From assembly GCA_914767885.1 (NCBI GenBank), contig CAJZBQ010000005.1, positions 868,001 through 932,000 on the forward strand: a stretch of 64,000 bases of DNA, in the 5' to 3' direction. Position 1 is the stretch's first letter. Every line of letters starts with the position of its first letter. The notes beneath the pieces are model-generated. The model was not told where the DNA came from. It did not search any database and saw only the letters and a list, made by a program, of their open reading frames with translations. Both the position numbers and the translations under genes were made by a program. Source of the DNA: Blepharisma stoltei (taxonomy: Eukaryota > Ciliophora > Heterotrichea > Heterotrichida > Blepharismidae). This document shows positions 8,994 through 18,132 of the stretch, in pieces.

Positions 8994-10678
8994 CTATTGT
9001 TTAGTGACCATAAAACTTCCATCACCAAAAGGCAGAATAATGCTTTTTACTCTTTCATCTCTAGATACCCTTTCATTTAATCTTCTTATGCCTACTGGAT
9101 CTGGATGATTATTTGCTTCATCTGCAACAGAATTTCCAAAAATTATATTATCTATAATAATTACCCCTCCTTTTCTCATTAAGGGTAATAGATTTTAGGG
9201 TGCTTTAAATAGCAGTAGTAATCATTGATAATTTTCTATATATCATTATTAATCTAAAACGAATTCAAAAGCTGCATAGTGCAATGAAATTATTTTTAAA
9301 CTAATATATGGCTTTAACTCTTGATTTAAATTTTATTGCAATATTTTAATTTTTAATGATTTTAACTTGTTTTTTTTTAAAAGAGATTGGGCTTGTTTTT
9401 AGAAGTTTTTTGCTACTTTTTACTATATTATGAAAATACAAATTTAGGTTTACATAAAGCAAAGTTGGGATTTCAATGAAATTAAAACTCCGGTTCTCAG
9501 TATGAAAAATAGAATGAATCGTTCTTTCAATACAATATGATACCGTCATGTCAGCAAATAAGACACTCTGATATCATTAAAATAAGAATTTCATTTCTTT
9601 TTCTTATGAAGCAAAGGTTTTATATATTTTCAAGAAAAAGTATGGTACAAAGCGCAACGAAATCGCCTAATATTCATGCAATTCTGAGCTATAAGCCTTC
9701 AGATTTTACTAATATATAATTAAAAAACTCATATCACCAAAAATTAAGAATCAATTCTCTCATAAAATAAAAACAAAAGTTATTTCGATATCTCTTAAAT
9801 GGTTCTAATTATAATTACAGGAAACTCATGAACAATTTTTGAGAATTCCAACAAAAAAAGTGTTACAACAATTTTTTATAGCCATCTGTTCTATTAAAAC
9901 TGTAATTTCTTTTTCTAAAGAAAGAATAGTTTCTTTTTTTTGCTGAAAAATTGGGTTTATTTTTATTATGAATAGACAAATTTTTACCGTTTAATTTGAC
10001 TGTAATTTTCTCAATAAAATATGGATTTTAATAAGCAAACTTATTCTTTTCTCTATAATAAAACTGATTCCTTATCTTGATGAGTGAGTAAGTTCTTATT
10101 TATGCAAACCCCTAAGTTTTGTATTGTATAATTGAGCCTAAATTTTCATAGTAATTCAAATAATTTGGCTTATCAGCGTCAAGAAAGGCATAATCAAACG
10201 AATTTTCATGGCCTTCCATTCTAAGCTTAATTAAACTGTCTAATGCTGGACCAATAATGAGATCGATTTTGCTATCAACCCCTGCAAGTTTCCAGTATTT
10301 TCTGGCAATTGATGTATATTCTTCACTTATGTCAAGTGCAAAATTTTTTCCATCACTTGGTAACCCCAATGCTGCACAAAGAGACGAAAACCCAGTGAAT
10401 ACTCCAACTTCAATGCATTTTTTAGCGTTTATAGATATAATGAGGTTTTCGATGAAATCTCCTTGAATTCTGTCAGTCGACATATCAGCATCTTCTGGAT
10501 AGATCTTTCTAGTCTCAGCTAATAATTCCTCTTTAATAGGTGCATTTCTGATGCCTACCCTATAGATATATTCCAATGATTTATCATTTATAGACGTTTT
10601 CACTGGGATTGTGCTTGAAAATCTAAAAATTCCTTTTAAAAAAATGTTTCTCCTGACTGCAACGGAAATGGTCTGCAT
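8994..10678 (-). CDS. CCoAOMT-type O-methyltransferase, paralogue 3, split by an IES
   Basis: The N-terminal two thirds (10678-10141) match the paralogues: KKCIEVGVFTGFSSLC, FALDISEEYTS, AFLDADKPNYLNYYEN. The last ~63 residues (9185-8994) supply MRKGGVIIIDNII and LPFGDGSFMVTKQ. A 953-bp insert separates them. Joining at TTA|TTA gives ENLPLMRKGG, in frame, with one Leu fewer than the paralogues' ENLLPLMRKGG; joining at the flanking AAAAT direct repeat would give exactly ENLLPLM. An upstream in-frame ATG at 10708 exists, but MQTISVAVRRN fits the paralogue N-termini better. Confidence 0.75.
9186..10140. other. 953-bp IES in O-methyltransferase paralogue 3
   Basis: AT-rich insert with TA at both ends. 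No terminal inverted repeat of family A or B; only TAGGCTC versus TAGGGTG at the ends. It contains short open frames (9346-9549, 9537-9719) without family signal. Removal keeps the host frame. Flanking AAAAT repeats are an alternative boundary. Confidence 0.6.
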
Positions 10679-10708
10679 ATTTTTTATTGTGATTAATGGT
10701 AAAATCAA

Positions 10709-11180
10709 TGAATTTAGCTAACTATTTAACTCTGAATTACTACAAAAATTGCCTTTAAACAGTAAGGGCAATATTGTAAATGATTATTAATAATATCAAT
10801 GAACATCGCGATATGCTTATAACTTCCTAGACATTAACTCTCCTTATTTAATAATACTAAATTTATAATTGTAGTTAACTCTCAATCAATCTCAACTGTT
10901 TTAATTTTTGATAAATTAATTTTCATTTGAATTTGGTTTTATAATGTTTAAATATTTATTTAGGATTAAAATATGGAATTGATATAGCTCTTTATCTCTA
11001 AACTTAAAAATATTTTTATTCCAAAATAAACCCAAAACCGTTTTAGTATAATTGCGAAAAAATTATATTTTTCAAAAAAATAATAAAGATGCTCATTATT
11101 AATGGTTTATAGTAAGAAAACTTTTTATTAATACACTATTTTAATATTAACCTATATATGAATTTAAAACCAAATAAAAT
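10709..11180. other. intergenic, nothing recognised
   Basis: About 470 bp of AT-rich DNA between the methyltransferase cluster and the ankyrin gene. Confidence 0.5.
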
Positions 11181-11828
11181 CTATTTCTTTTTCCCCTTCT
11201 TTCCTTTGCCTTTCTTTCCTTTACCCTTTTTCCCTTTTTTATCTGATTTTTTATCAGGATCAAAACCAAGCACAGCTCTCACAAAAATTCTGTGCTCCAT
11301 AACTTCTTCAGGCTTCATTGTAATTGGAGGGGGTAGTTCTGCAATAAGTTCTTTTACATCATTTATTTTAGCATAATAGCTTGGATTGCAGCCCATAACA
11401 TCTCTGATATTAGGGTCTGCACCTTGCGATATCAGCATTCTCGTAATTTCCACATTTCTTTGTCTTACTGCTACATGCAGGGCTGTATGTCCCAGTTTAT
11501 TTCTGAAATTCAGGTCACTTCCAGCCCTAATAAGCATTTCAACAATTTCCCTATTCCCTTTTTCGCAAGCTTTATGTATTGGTAAATAATATCCGACGTC
11601 CAAATGTGTTGGAGTATTTGGGTTCGCTCCATAGTTTAGCAAAATTCTTACAAGGTTAGCATTTTCCAGTTCTGTAACCACATGAAGTGAGGTCATCCCA
11701 TTGATATCTTGATCATTAGGCGTAACTTCTCGATTTTGAAGCATCCTCAATATCTCTTCTGTATGCTGGTATTTTAAATGGTAAAACAGCAGATCGGTCC
11801 CAATAGTTTTTGTTCGTAAAGACTGCAT
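11181..11828 (-). CDS. ankyrin-repeat protein with Lys/Gly-rich tail
   Basis: 215 aa from the MQSLRTKT start. About four ankyrin repeats are visible: NGMTSLHVVTELENANLVRI, then LPIHKACEKGNREIVEMLI, GHTALHVAVRQRNVEITRML, and a partial one with GCNPSYYAKINDVKELI. After EEVMEHRIFVRAVLGFDPD the chain ends in a lysine/glycine tail (KKGKKGKGKKGKGKKGKKK). The upstream in-frame ATG at 11924 would add 32 hydrophobic residues; I prefer the downstream start because the family begins near the first repeat. A scaffold or basal-body/ciliary adaptor role is possible but not shown. Confidence 0.8.
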   Translation of the reverse strand: MQSLRTKTIGTDLLFYHLKYQHTEEILRMLQNREVTPNDQDINGMTSLHVVTELENANLVRILLNYGANPNTPTHLDVGYYLPIHKACEKGNREIVEMLIRAGSDLNFRNKLGHTALHVAVRQRNVEITRMLISQGADPNIRDVMGCNPSYYAKINDVKELIAELPPPITMKPEEVMEHRIFVRAVLGFDPDKKSDKKGKKGKGKKGKGKKGKKK

Positions 11829-11954
11829 ATTTAATAGTGATTTCAATTTTGAATACAAGAATTTAAAACAGCCACTTTTACATAGTAAAATTGAAATTAA
11901 ATAACAGTTTTGATATAAAAACAAGCATAGGGTATCAATAATTTTGGTTTAAAA

Positions 11955-12194
11955 TTAAGCTTTTCTTCTCCCTGTAATTACTTTATGAATTGCTAAGTTT
12001 TGCTGCTTATTAACATCATCCATGTGTTCTCTAATTCTTTTCATTTCTCGTTTCAGCTCGTCAAGCCTCTTTGAATTATGATCGCGGTATTTTTTGACTT
12101 TATCGAGTTTTATTTTGAGTTTGATAAAAGAATCCATCTCGTCTTCAAGTTTGTTTGGGCTCAAGTCTTTCATTTTGCCTTTATTAATTAGCAA
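11955..12194 (-). CDS. short coiled-coil protein, unknown
   Basis: 79 aa, almost entirely charged helix: MKDLSPNKLEDEMDSFIKLK, LDELKREMKRIREHMDDVNK. The second Met (12173) may be the true start. It lies 30 bp upstream of, and on the same strand as, the ankyrin gene region. No family assigned. Confidence 0.55.
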   Translation of the reverse strand: MLINKGKMKDLSPNKLEDEMDSFIKLKIKLDKVKKYRDHNSKRLDELKREMKRIREHMDDVNKQQNLAIHKVITGRRKA

Positions 12195-12593
12195 AATTAC
12201 TGCTTGAAACTATAAAGAATTCTGTATTTGAAAAAAATTAAATTATGCTGCATTTCATGCTGGAATATCAGAATATATAATTGAAAATGATAATTTAGTT
12301 AAATAATAGTTTTGTGATATATTAAAATCATCTGTTAAATTTGTTAATAAATACAGAGATACTACTTTAAGCTTGACATAAACTATTATGCGAATTTTCA
12401 ATTTTACAATTGGGAAGCTTGCAGATCTAAAATAAGAGGTGAATTTCCCATAAAAATTAATTTTTATAATTCTATTTAATTATAAATTAAATCGACTGTT
12501 GATTTATAAAAATTTCAGTCCTTTTTGACTGGCCTAGATACTGATAAATTTTCTAATAATAAGTGCCCATCATTAGAATTTGACTAAAATAAT
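12195..12593. other. intergenic, nothing recognised
   Basis: AT-rich DNA between the coiled-coil gene and the SINE-like element. Confidence 0.5.
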
Positions 12594-13255
12594 ATATTAA
12601 AGCTGCATACTATATACATAAATAACCGGAGACGAGCAACCCGTCCTCCCGTAGCGGGTGTCCTTATGTATACCGGACGTGGTTTTTGGATGCGGAGAGC
12701 TACTCAAGGGAAGAGTTAGCCTCGAGGTGAGAGGCCCAGCCCAATTTCAGCTGATTTTGGGACTTGACCCGGGCAGCAGTTTTTCGCATTCTTTTTGCCA
12801 GTAGCGCCGAGGCCCAGACTCGGTGTCCGAAAGAGGCAGGGTGAGTTACCTGCCTAGGCTACTTGGTGGCTTAGCCCCGAATCCCGCAAGGGGTTGAGTT
12901 CTTTCTTAGAGATAATGGGAAAGAGGGAGGCGAAGCTCGACGCAGATCTCAAGGGCGCAAGTCTCTCCAGTTAAAAAGGTCCCGATCAAAAAGGGGCGAT
13001 CTGGCGAATGGAAAGGGCAATGTTGGTATCAACTTGGGCGACACAACAAGTTGGAAATGGATGCGGTCAGCAAAGACAGTATGGCCTGTCCCTTGACCCA
13101 CCTCTACCGAGAAAACCGGGGTTTCGGCCCGGGCTTGCTGTGGGTACGCTCTGCCACCCTGCGAGAAACGTTAGCGACCCTCGCATGCAGTCCACGAAGT
13201 AGGGACTATAAATGCCTAGCTTTTAATTTAATCTAATCTATATTAAAGCTGCATA
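12594..13255 (+). mobile_element. SINE-like GC-rich retroposon, intergenic copy
   Basis: A GC-rich block (12610-13239, ~630 bp) in AT-rich DNA, flanked by an exact 16-bp direct repeat ATATTAAAGCTGCATA (12594-12609 and 13240-13255). It ends in an A/T tail (TTTTAATTTAATCTAATCT). Open frames inside are short and non-homologous. Long target-site duplications plus a 3' AT tail indicate insertion by target-primed reverse transcription of a non-coding RNA. It lies upstream of the MFS transporter, in no gene. Confidence 0.8.
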
Positions 13256-13380
13256 TTCATATCTTTTTCCCAAATATCATTCAAACTATGCTCTTACAGC
13301 AAATCCTTCTACTTTATTATTCTCTCTTTCATAATATGGTGGCCTATGCCAAATTTCACTTGCCATCCTGCAGATAAAAT

Positions 13381-15211
13381 ATGGCTGTTATCCTCCTTTC
13401 AATCTATTTCCTTTATTTCTGGGCATGCTCTTTATACTCCATCATCGCTCCTTTTTTCCCAACAGAAGCCAAGGCCAAAGGGATGGGGGAAGACCAGATC
13501 GGGTATCTTTTCAGTCTCTACGCAATCCTGGCGATACTATTTTCCCCAATCTCAGGGAAAATCATGATGTGTGTAGGAAGAAAAAAATTCCTCTTCATAG
13601 GCTGCATAATAGAAACAGTAGGTATACTAGACAGCCCTTACAGGGCTGTGGAATCTATCGGAATCCTTTGGTTGAGCCAATTTGCTACGTTTGTCGAACC
13701 AACTCACTTATTGGTTCGATCAACCAAAGGATTAATAACAGAATCCACAGCCCTGTAATGGCTATCTAGGGGAAATCCCTATATATACTCTTTTTGCCTT
13801 TGTAACTAATTTCGATGGCGACACCTTTGTATTCCTCAGCTTTGCGGCAAGAATTTTGCAAGGGATGGGAGGGTCAGCGCTGACTGTCACTTTGTTTGCG
13901 CTGATCGCTAATATGTACCCTGAGGACATTGAAGCGAAGCTCGGGTGGATGGAAACAATGGGAGGCGTCGGTCTAATTCTTGGGCCACTTATTGGTGGTG
14001 GATTTTACAGTCTTGTAGGCTATACATTGACTTTTGTTATTTATGTCGTTGTTCTAGCTGCTCTTACTGTTGCTACATTTTTGGTTTTGCCATCCCCGAA
14101 ACCTAGTAATGATACTGAAAAAGCAGCCCGAAAACTCAGCTTATTAAAACTTGCCTTTAATGGGAAAGTTTTTCCTACACTCCTTGTAGTAATGTTTGGA
14201 ATGGCTGGACCTTCTTATCTTGAGCCTGTGCTCTCTAATCATCTGAAAGACAACTTTGACTTATCTATTGAGATGATATCAGTGGTTTTTGCTTTGCCTG
14301 TAATTGGGTATACAACTGCAGTGAAAGGGCAGACAATGCTACCAAAATCTTTTGATAGGAGAATTGTATTGACTGTTGGTCTTTTCATTGAAGGGGTTGC
14401 ATTTTTCTTACTAACGTCTCTAGATATCGTATACAATTTTATATTTCCGGATTATAATATGATTCGTTATATTATGTTATTGCAAATTATTATGAAAATT
14501 CTGTTTTAAGGAATGGGAAAGTTAGTCGGACCATCATTTGGACTTCCAAGCGAGATTTATTTAGTTATTACTGGGCTAATTTTGATAGGCTTAGGAGGCG
14601 CATGGGCGTATTTGCCATCGCTTCCCTATATGATTGATGCGGCTGCTAACTCCAAGTTGATTAGCGAGGAAAAAAATCTTGCTCGCCAGCCAAGGGAATT
14701 AATTATTTAATAAAATCCTATAAATTTTTTTTCGGAATTTAGTAATTCCATTTATAAAATTTATTGTCTAAAATTTAATAGAATTATCTGGAAAACTCTC
14801 ATAGCTGGCATAAATTATCATTTATATAAAATTTTTACATTAAACAGTCTTTTGCTCATTAACGAAGGGTAATTTTGAAAAAGAGATTTTGACCGCTAAA
14901 TAAGGGGAAGTAAAGATATGAAAATTGATGACCGAGAGCATTTGTCTGACTGTTTGTCTACAGTAATGGGGACATTCCACTATGTAGGAGAAGCCTTAGG
15001 GCCAATATCTGCAGGGCTGTTTACAGAGTATATAGGATTTAATGAAGGTGTTACAATCTTTGGAGGAGCTGTGCTGATATATACAGTTATCTTTGGATTG
15101 ATAACCAAAGCACTTGTGAATATTTTCAGATGCAAATGTAATAGGAAAAGCAAGAAAACAGGTGAGAACGATCTTAAGCAAAAACTGATTGAAGGAGATA
15201 ATAAAAATTAA
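13381..15211 (+). CDS. MFS transporter, SLC18B1-like
   Basis: A 12-TM major facilitator of 435 aa after three IES removals (157, 102 and 264 nt; remaining 1308 nt divisible by three). Visible: TM1 YFLYFWACSLYSIIAPFFP, loop 2-3 GKIMMCVGRKKFLFIG (the G-x-x-x-[D/x]-R-x-G-R-[K/R] MFS motif), RILQGMGGSALTVTLFALIA with GWMETMGGVGLILGPLIGG (motif C region), and after the second IES SLVGPSFGLPSEIYLV as in the SLC18B1/vesicular amine transporter group. The last TM ends before a basic tail. Substrate unknown. It converges with the FAD monooxygenase gene, 7 bp between stops. Confidence 0.87.
13623..13781. repeat. hairpin IES (157 bp) in MFS gene
   Basis: Long imperfect inverted repeat: CTAGACAGCCCTTACAGGGC...CCTTTGGTTGA opposite TCAACCAAAGG...GCCCTGTAATGGCTATCTAG, with the inner loop also paired (GTCGAACCAACTCAC / TTGGTTCGATC). 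Ends are TA, and deletion of 157 nt changes GGTATACTAGAC... into GGTATATATACT, giving ETVGIYTLFAFV in frame. Several TA pairs in TATATATA give the same product. Confidence 0.75.
14421..14524. other. 102-bp TA-bounded IES in MFS gene
   Basis: Sequence from TAGATATCG to GGGAAAGT|TA contains in-frame TAA. Deletion of 102 nt joins LLTSL to VGPSFGLPSE, matching the conserved GPS segment of SLC18B1-type transporters. No clear terminal inverted repeat. Confidence 0.65.
14647..14912. mobile_element. degenerate MITE family A IES in MFS gene
   Basis: Left end TAACTCCAAGTTGATTAGCGAG, then AAAAAAATCTTGCTCGCCAGCCAAGGGAATTAATT as a worn end palindrome, a family A core (TAATAGAATTATCTGG, TAAATTATCATTTATATAA), and right end AAATAAGGGGAAGTA. 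Removal of 264 nt converts GCTGCTAAC to GCTGCTAAAGATATG, giving MIDAAAKDMKIDDRE. Confidence 0.8.
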
Positions 15212-15218
15212 GTTACAG

Positions 15219-16730
15219 TTAGGAAATAGAATAAATATAGCCATCTGGTCTGATTATATAGGAATCGTCATTGCAAGAAGGAACATTATAAATTTCATAT
15301 GGAAAATTCTTCAGCTGAGCTCTTCCTGTAAGCTGGAGAAATGTAGGCTTTTTATTTTCTTTTCATAACAAACCCAGCAGTTTTCTTATTTTAATTGCTG
15401 ATTCTTTATCCGTGATATCAATATTCTGCGAAAGCTCACCACCATTTTCAAAAAATCCTGATTTATATGAAATTTCAAAATCTCCCTTTGGATTGATCAA
15501 ACATAACAAATTTCTCTCATCAGCTAAATGAGCTCTTGCTTTATTTTGATCAAACAAAAACCTCTGCCCCATTTTTGAAGCAAAATTAAACAAACTTTCC
15601 CCAAATGGTAAATAGTCAGCTGCTTTTTTATAATTTTCTACCCCGCTAATCTCTAGTCCTGAAGCTTCAGCAATTTTCATTAATTTTACAAAGTTTTCGC
15701 TTGCAATTTTTAAAATTTCTCTGTCAAAATTTTGCCTTTCTTCCCCATATGTTTCTAATAATTTTTCATAAGAAAATTTCCAGCATAAATTATGGGCATC
15801 TTTTATGCCAGAATTTACCCCAAACCCTCCAGCCATAGGCATCTGATGTGTTGAATCTCCTACAAGAAATACTCTTTTATTGGAAAAAGAGTTGGCTAAG
15901 GTCGAACTCATTTTATAGTTTCATGTTGATTTAATTACAATATCTTTAAGAGGAGTCCCAGACATCCTAATAATTATTTCTTTAATTTCTTTTTCACTGT
16001 AAAATTGGGACCCTTTTCCAAATATAGGTAAGTGGATGTTAAATTCTCCATCATCAGGATCATGCATAACAACAGATGCAGCATCATAAGGACTTAGCAC
16101 AAAAAACACCATCGCTGGGGATCTTTTAGCTAGTTTTCCTAGTTCTTTTGAAAAGAAATGAATATTAATAAAGTCTTGCCATGATCCAAATCCAGTCATT
16201 TTTATACCTAAAAGATTTCTCACTGTGCTGAACTGTCCATCAGCTGCTATTAAATAATCACATTCATAAGTATCTCCTTGATTGGTCCTTATTTTTACAC
16301 CATTTTCTGATTGAGATAACTCAGTTAATTCTCTATCGAAAATCATCGATGATTTTGATGGTAAATTCTCATATAAAATTTTAGTCAATTTGTGCAGAGC
16401 TAAGTGCGCAACATCCATATCTGATAATTTTGAATTTTTCCTATAATTTTCAGTTGAAAAATGATCATGTCGCCTATAAGTTTCGCCTAAAATTTCTGAG
16501 CAATAATTAATATGTCGTCAATATTTATTTTCTGGCATTTTTGAATAAATTAAATTAGAGACCCCTATATCTCGAAAAACTTCCATAGTCCTGGAATGTA
16601 GAAAATGAGCACTTGGATGCTGACTTAATTTTTTTTGTTTTTCAAGAATAACGTTTTCTATTCCTGATAGACCTAACAGATGGGAACAAGTAAGTCCAAC
16701 AGGGCCAGCTCCTATTATAATGATTTTCAT
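15219..16730 (-). CDS. FAD-dependent monooxygenase (PheA/TfdB-type)
   Basis: 503 aa, uninterrupted when TGA is W. N-terminal Rossmann motif KIIIIGAGPVGLTCSHLLG (GxGxxG) and the ribose-binding acidic residue in VILEK. Mid-chain YLIAADGQFSTVRNLLGI is the DG fingerprint of flavoprotein hydroxylases, and RVFLVGDSTHQMPMAGGFGVNSGIKDA is the GD motif contacting FAD. The C-terminal ~150 residues are the thioredoxin-like dimerisation part of this group. Likely hydroxylates an aromatic or quinone substrate; in a pigmented heterotrich a role in quinone pigment chemistry is conceivable but unproven. Confidence 0.87.
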
Positions 16731-16845
16731 TATTATTTTGATAAGAGAAGTTCTGAAGAAATTATATTATACCTTATTTAATTGGTCTATTTTTATATAA
16801 AATAGTCTTCTATTTCTTTTATTTTGTATAAATTGTATATTAAAT

Positions 16846-17193
16846 ATGGATAGCCGCGTTAGAGCTTCTCATATTCTTTTAAAGCACACAGGATCCAGAA
16901 ATCCTAATGACTCTTACAGAAAACGCCCTGTTACTCGTTCTTTTGAAGAAGCAAAAGCTGGAATTGAGCGGGTTCAAAAGCGTCTGGCAGCTGGAGAAAG
17001 GTTTGATGCAATTGCAAGAGAACTCAGTGAGTGTGGAAGTGCAGCAAACGGAGGAGATCTTGGATTTTTCACTAGAGGACAAATGCAAAAACCATTTGAG
17101 GATGCCGCTTTCGAATTGCAGCCTGGCCAGATGTCTGGGCCAGTGGTTTCTGATTCTGGGATTCATATCATTTTAAGAACAGGTAAAGTTTAA
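16846..17193 (+). CDS. parvulin (Pin1-type) peptidyl-prolyl isomerase
   Basis: 115 aa, a single PPIase domain without the N-terminal WW domain. Motifs: VRASHILLKHTGSRNP, a basic loop RKRPVTRSFEEA (the phosphate-binding loop of Pin1 that gives pSer/Thr-Pro preference), ANGGDLGFFTRGQMQKPFEDAAF and GPVVSDSGIHIILRTG. Catalytic Cys equivalent is in LSECGSA. Plant Pin1At has the same WW-less form. Promoter region toward the monooxygenase start is ~115 bp (divergent pair). Confidence 0.93.
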   Translation: MDSRVRASHILLKHTGSRNPNDSYRKRPVTRSFEEAKAGIERVQKRLAAGERFDAIARELSECGSAANGGDLGFFTRGQMQKPFEDAAFELQPGQMSGPVVSDSGIHIILRTGKV

Positions 17194-17891
17194 GTTTAAT
17201 AAACTACTCTTCAAGTCCCTAATTGATTCGACTTGGACCAACAGCTCTTATTAATAGTAAATGAGACACGTCTACCTCCAGCCCGATAGCTCAGCAAATT
17301 ATCCAAAACATCAAATAGGTTTTGAGAAATTTCTGGAAGTCATTTTAGCCAAAAAAGCATTAGGTCTGTTTTTGAAAAAAATATTAAAGTTGAATAAAAT
17401 AAATTTTTAATATGAAATTGTAACCAGCTTGTAATAATTTTTATTTAATAGATATAAATAAATGGTATGAAGTCAGACTTGCCAAATGCTAAGGTGTCTA
17501 AAAAGTGAAATATAGTTGGAGATAAGAAATTTGTATAAGTCGAGATCTTAGGATACTGGTAAGTGGCGCTAAAATTGACAGAAATTTTGGTAAACCCTTC
17601 TAAGCCTTCAATATAAAACAATGCAAGTCGATCAACTAAAATATGATGAGTTGGAGTGGTCTAAATAAAAGTACTATTTCCTAATATCTTCAGACAATGT
17701 AAAAATATATATATAAATTTCAGTGTCGTGATTATGAAATCATTTGTAGTATAGAGATTAAAACCGCAGCATGGTAGGTTATGAGAAATATTAGGAAGCC
17801 GAAATAGGCATTGCCAATTCAAAAAAATTAAATTAATATTTAGAGATATTTAAAATTTGTATCAATGAGTCTGTTCTTTCTGAAATAAATT
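17194..17891. other. no confident gene; small ORFs
   Basis: A 49-aa open frame at 17261-17410 (MRHVYLQPDSSANYPKHQIG) and a 23-codon one at 17468 (MKSDLPNAKVSKKWN, W from TGA) have coding-like composition but end at TAA. They may be exons of a gene interrupted by introns or IESs that I could not resolve. Confidence 0.35.
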
Positions 17892-18119
17892 TTAGATTGA
17901 GAAGTCAATAAAAATGCATATAGTAATACTCCAGATCCTTTTTAGTCTTTTGCTTCAAGCCTGCTCTAACTTGTGATTCGTTGTTTGCCTTAGAATTCCA
18001 AAATCTTGGCTATGAAAAGCAATTGAATGGCTATATCCTAATGTTGGGAATTGCCTATAAGTTACTCAGCCATCTTTAGATACTTCTATAGCTTTAGCTT
18101 GATTATTTTGAAATTGCAT
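17892..18119 (-). CDS. small protein next to the Tc1 element, unknown
   Basis: 75 aa with two in-frame TGA read as W: MQFQNNQAKAIEVSKDGWVT, then FPTLGYSHSIAFHSQDFGIL. Composition is coding-like but no family is recognised. The ATG lies only 14 bp from the transposon end and a TAA precedes it, so it may be the remaining 3' part of a gene that the transposon interrupts. Confidence 0.35.
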
Positions 18120-18132
18120 TTAGAATATATAG

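Noticed and set aside
13008-13236. GC-rich ORFs that could suggest bacterial contamination or a gene
   Set aside because: They lie inside the SINE-like block flanked by an exact 16-bp duplication; the two overlapping frames have no family signal.
17281-17340. tRNA-like start GCCCGATAGCTCAGC
   Set aside because: No matching acceptor stem, anticodon arm or proper B-box follows at the right distance.
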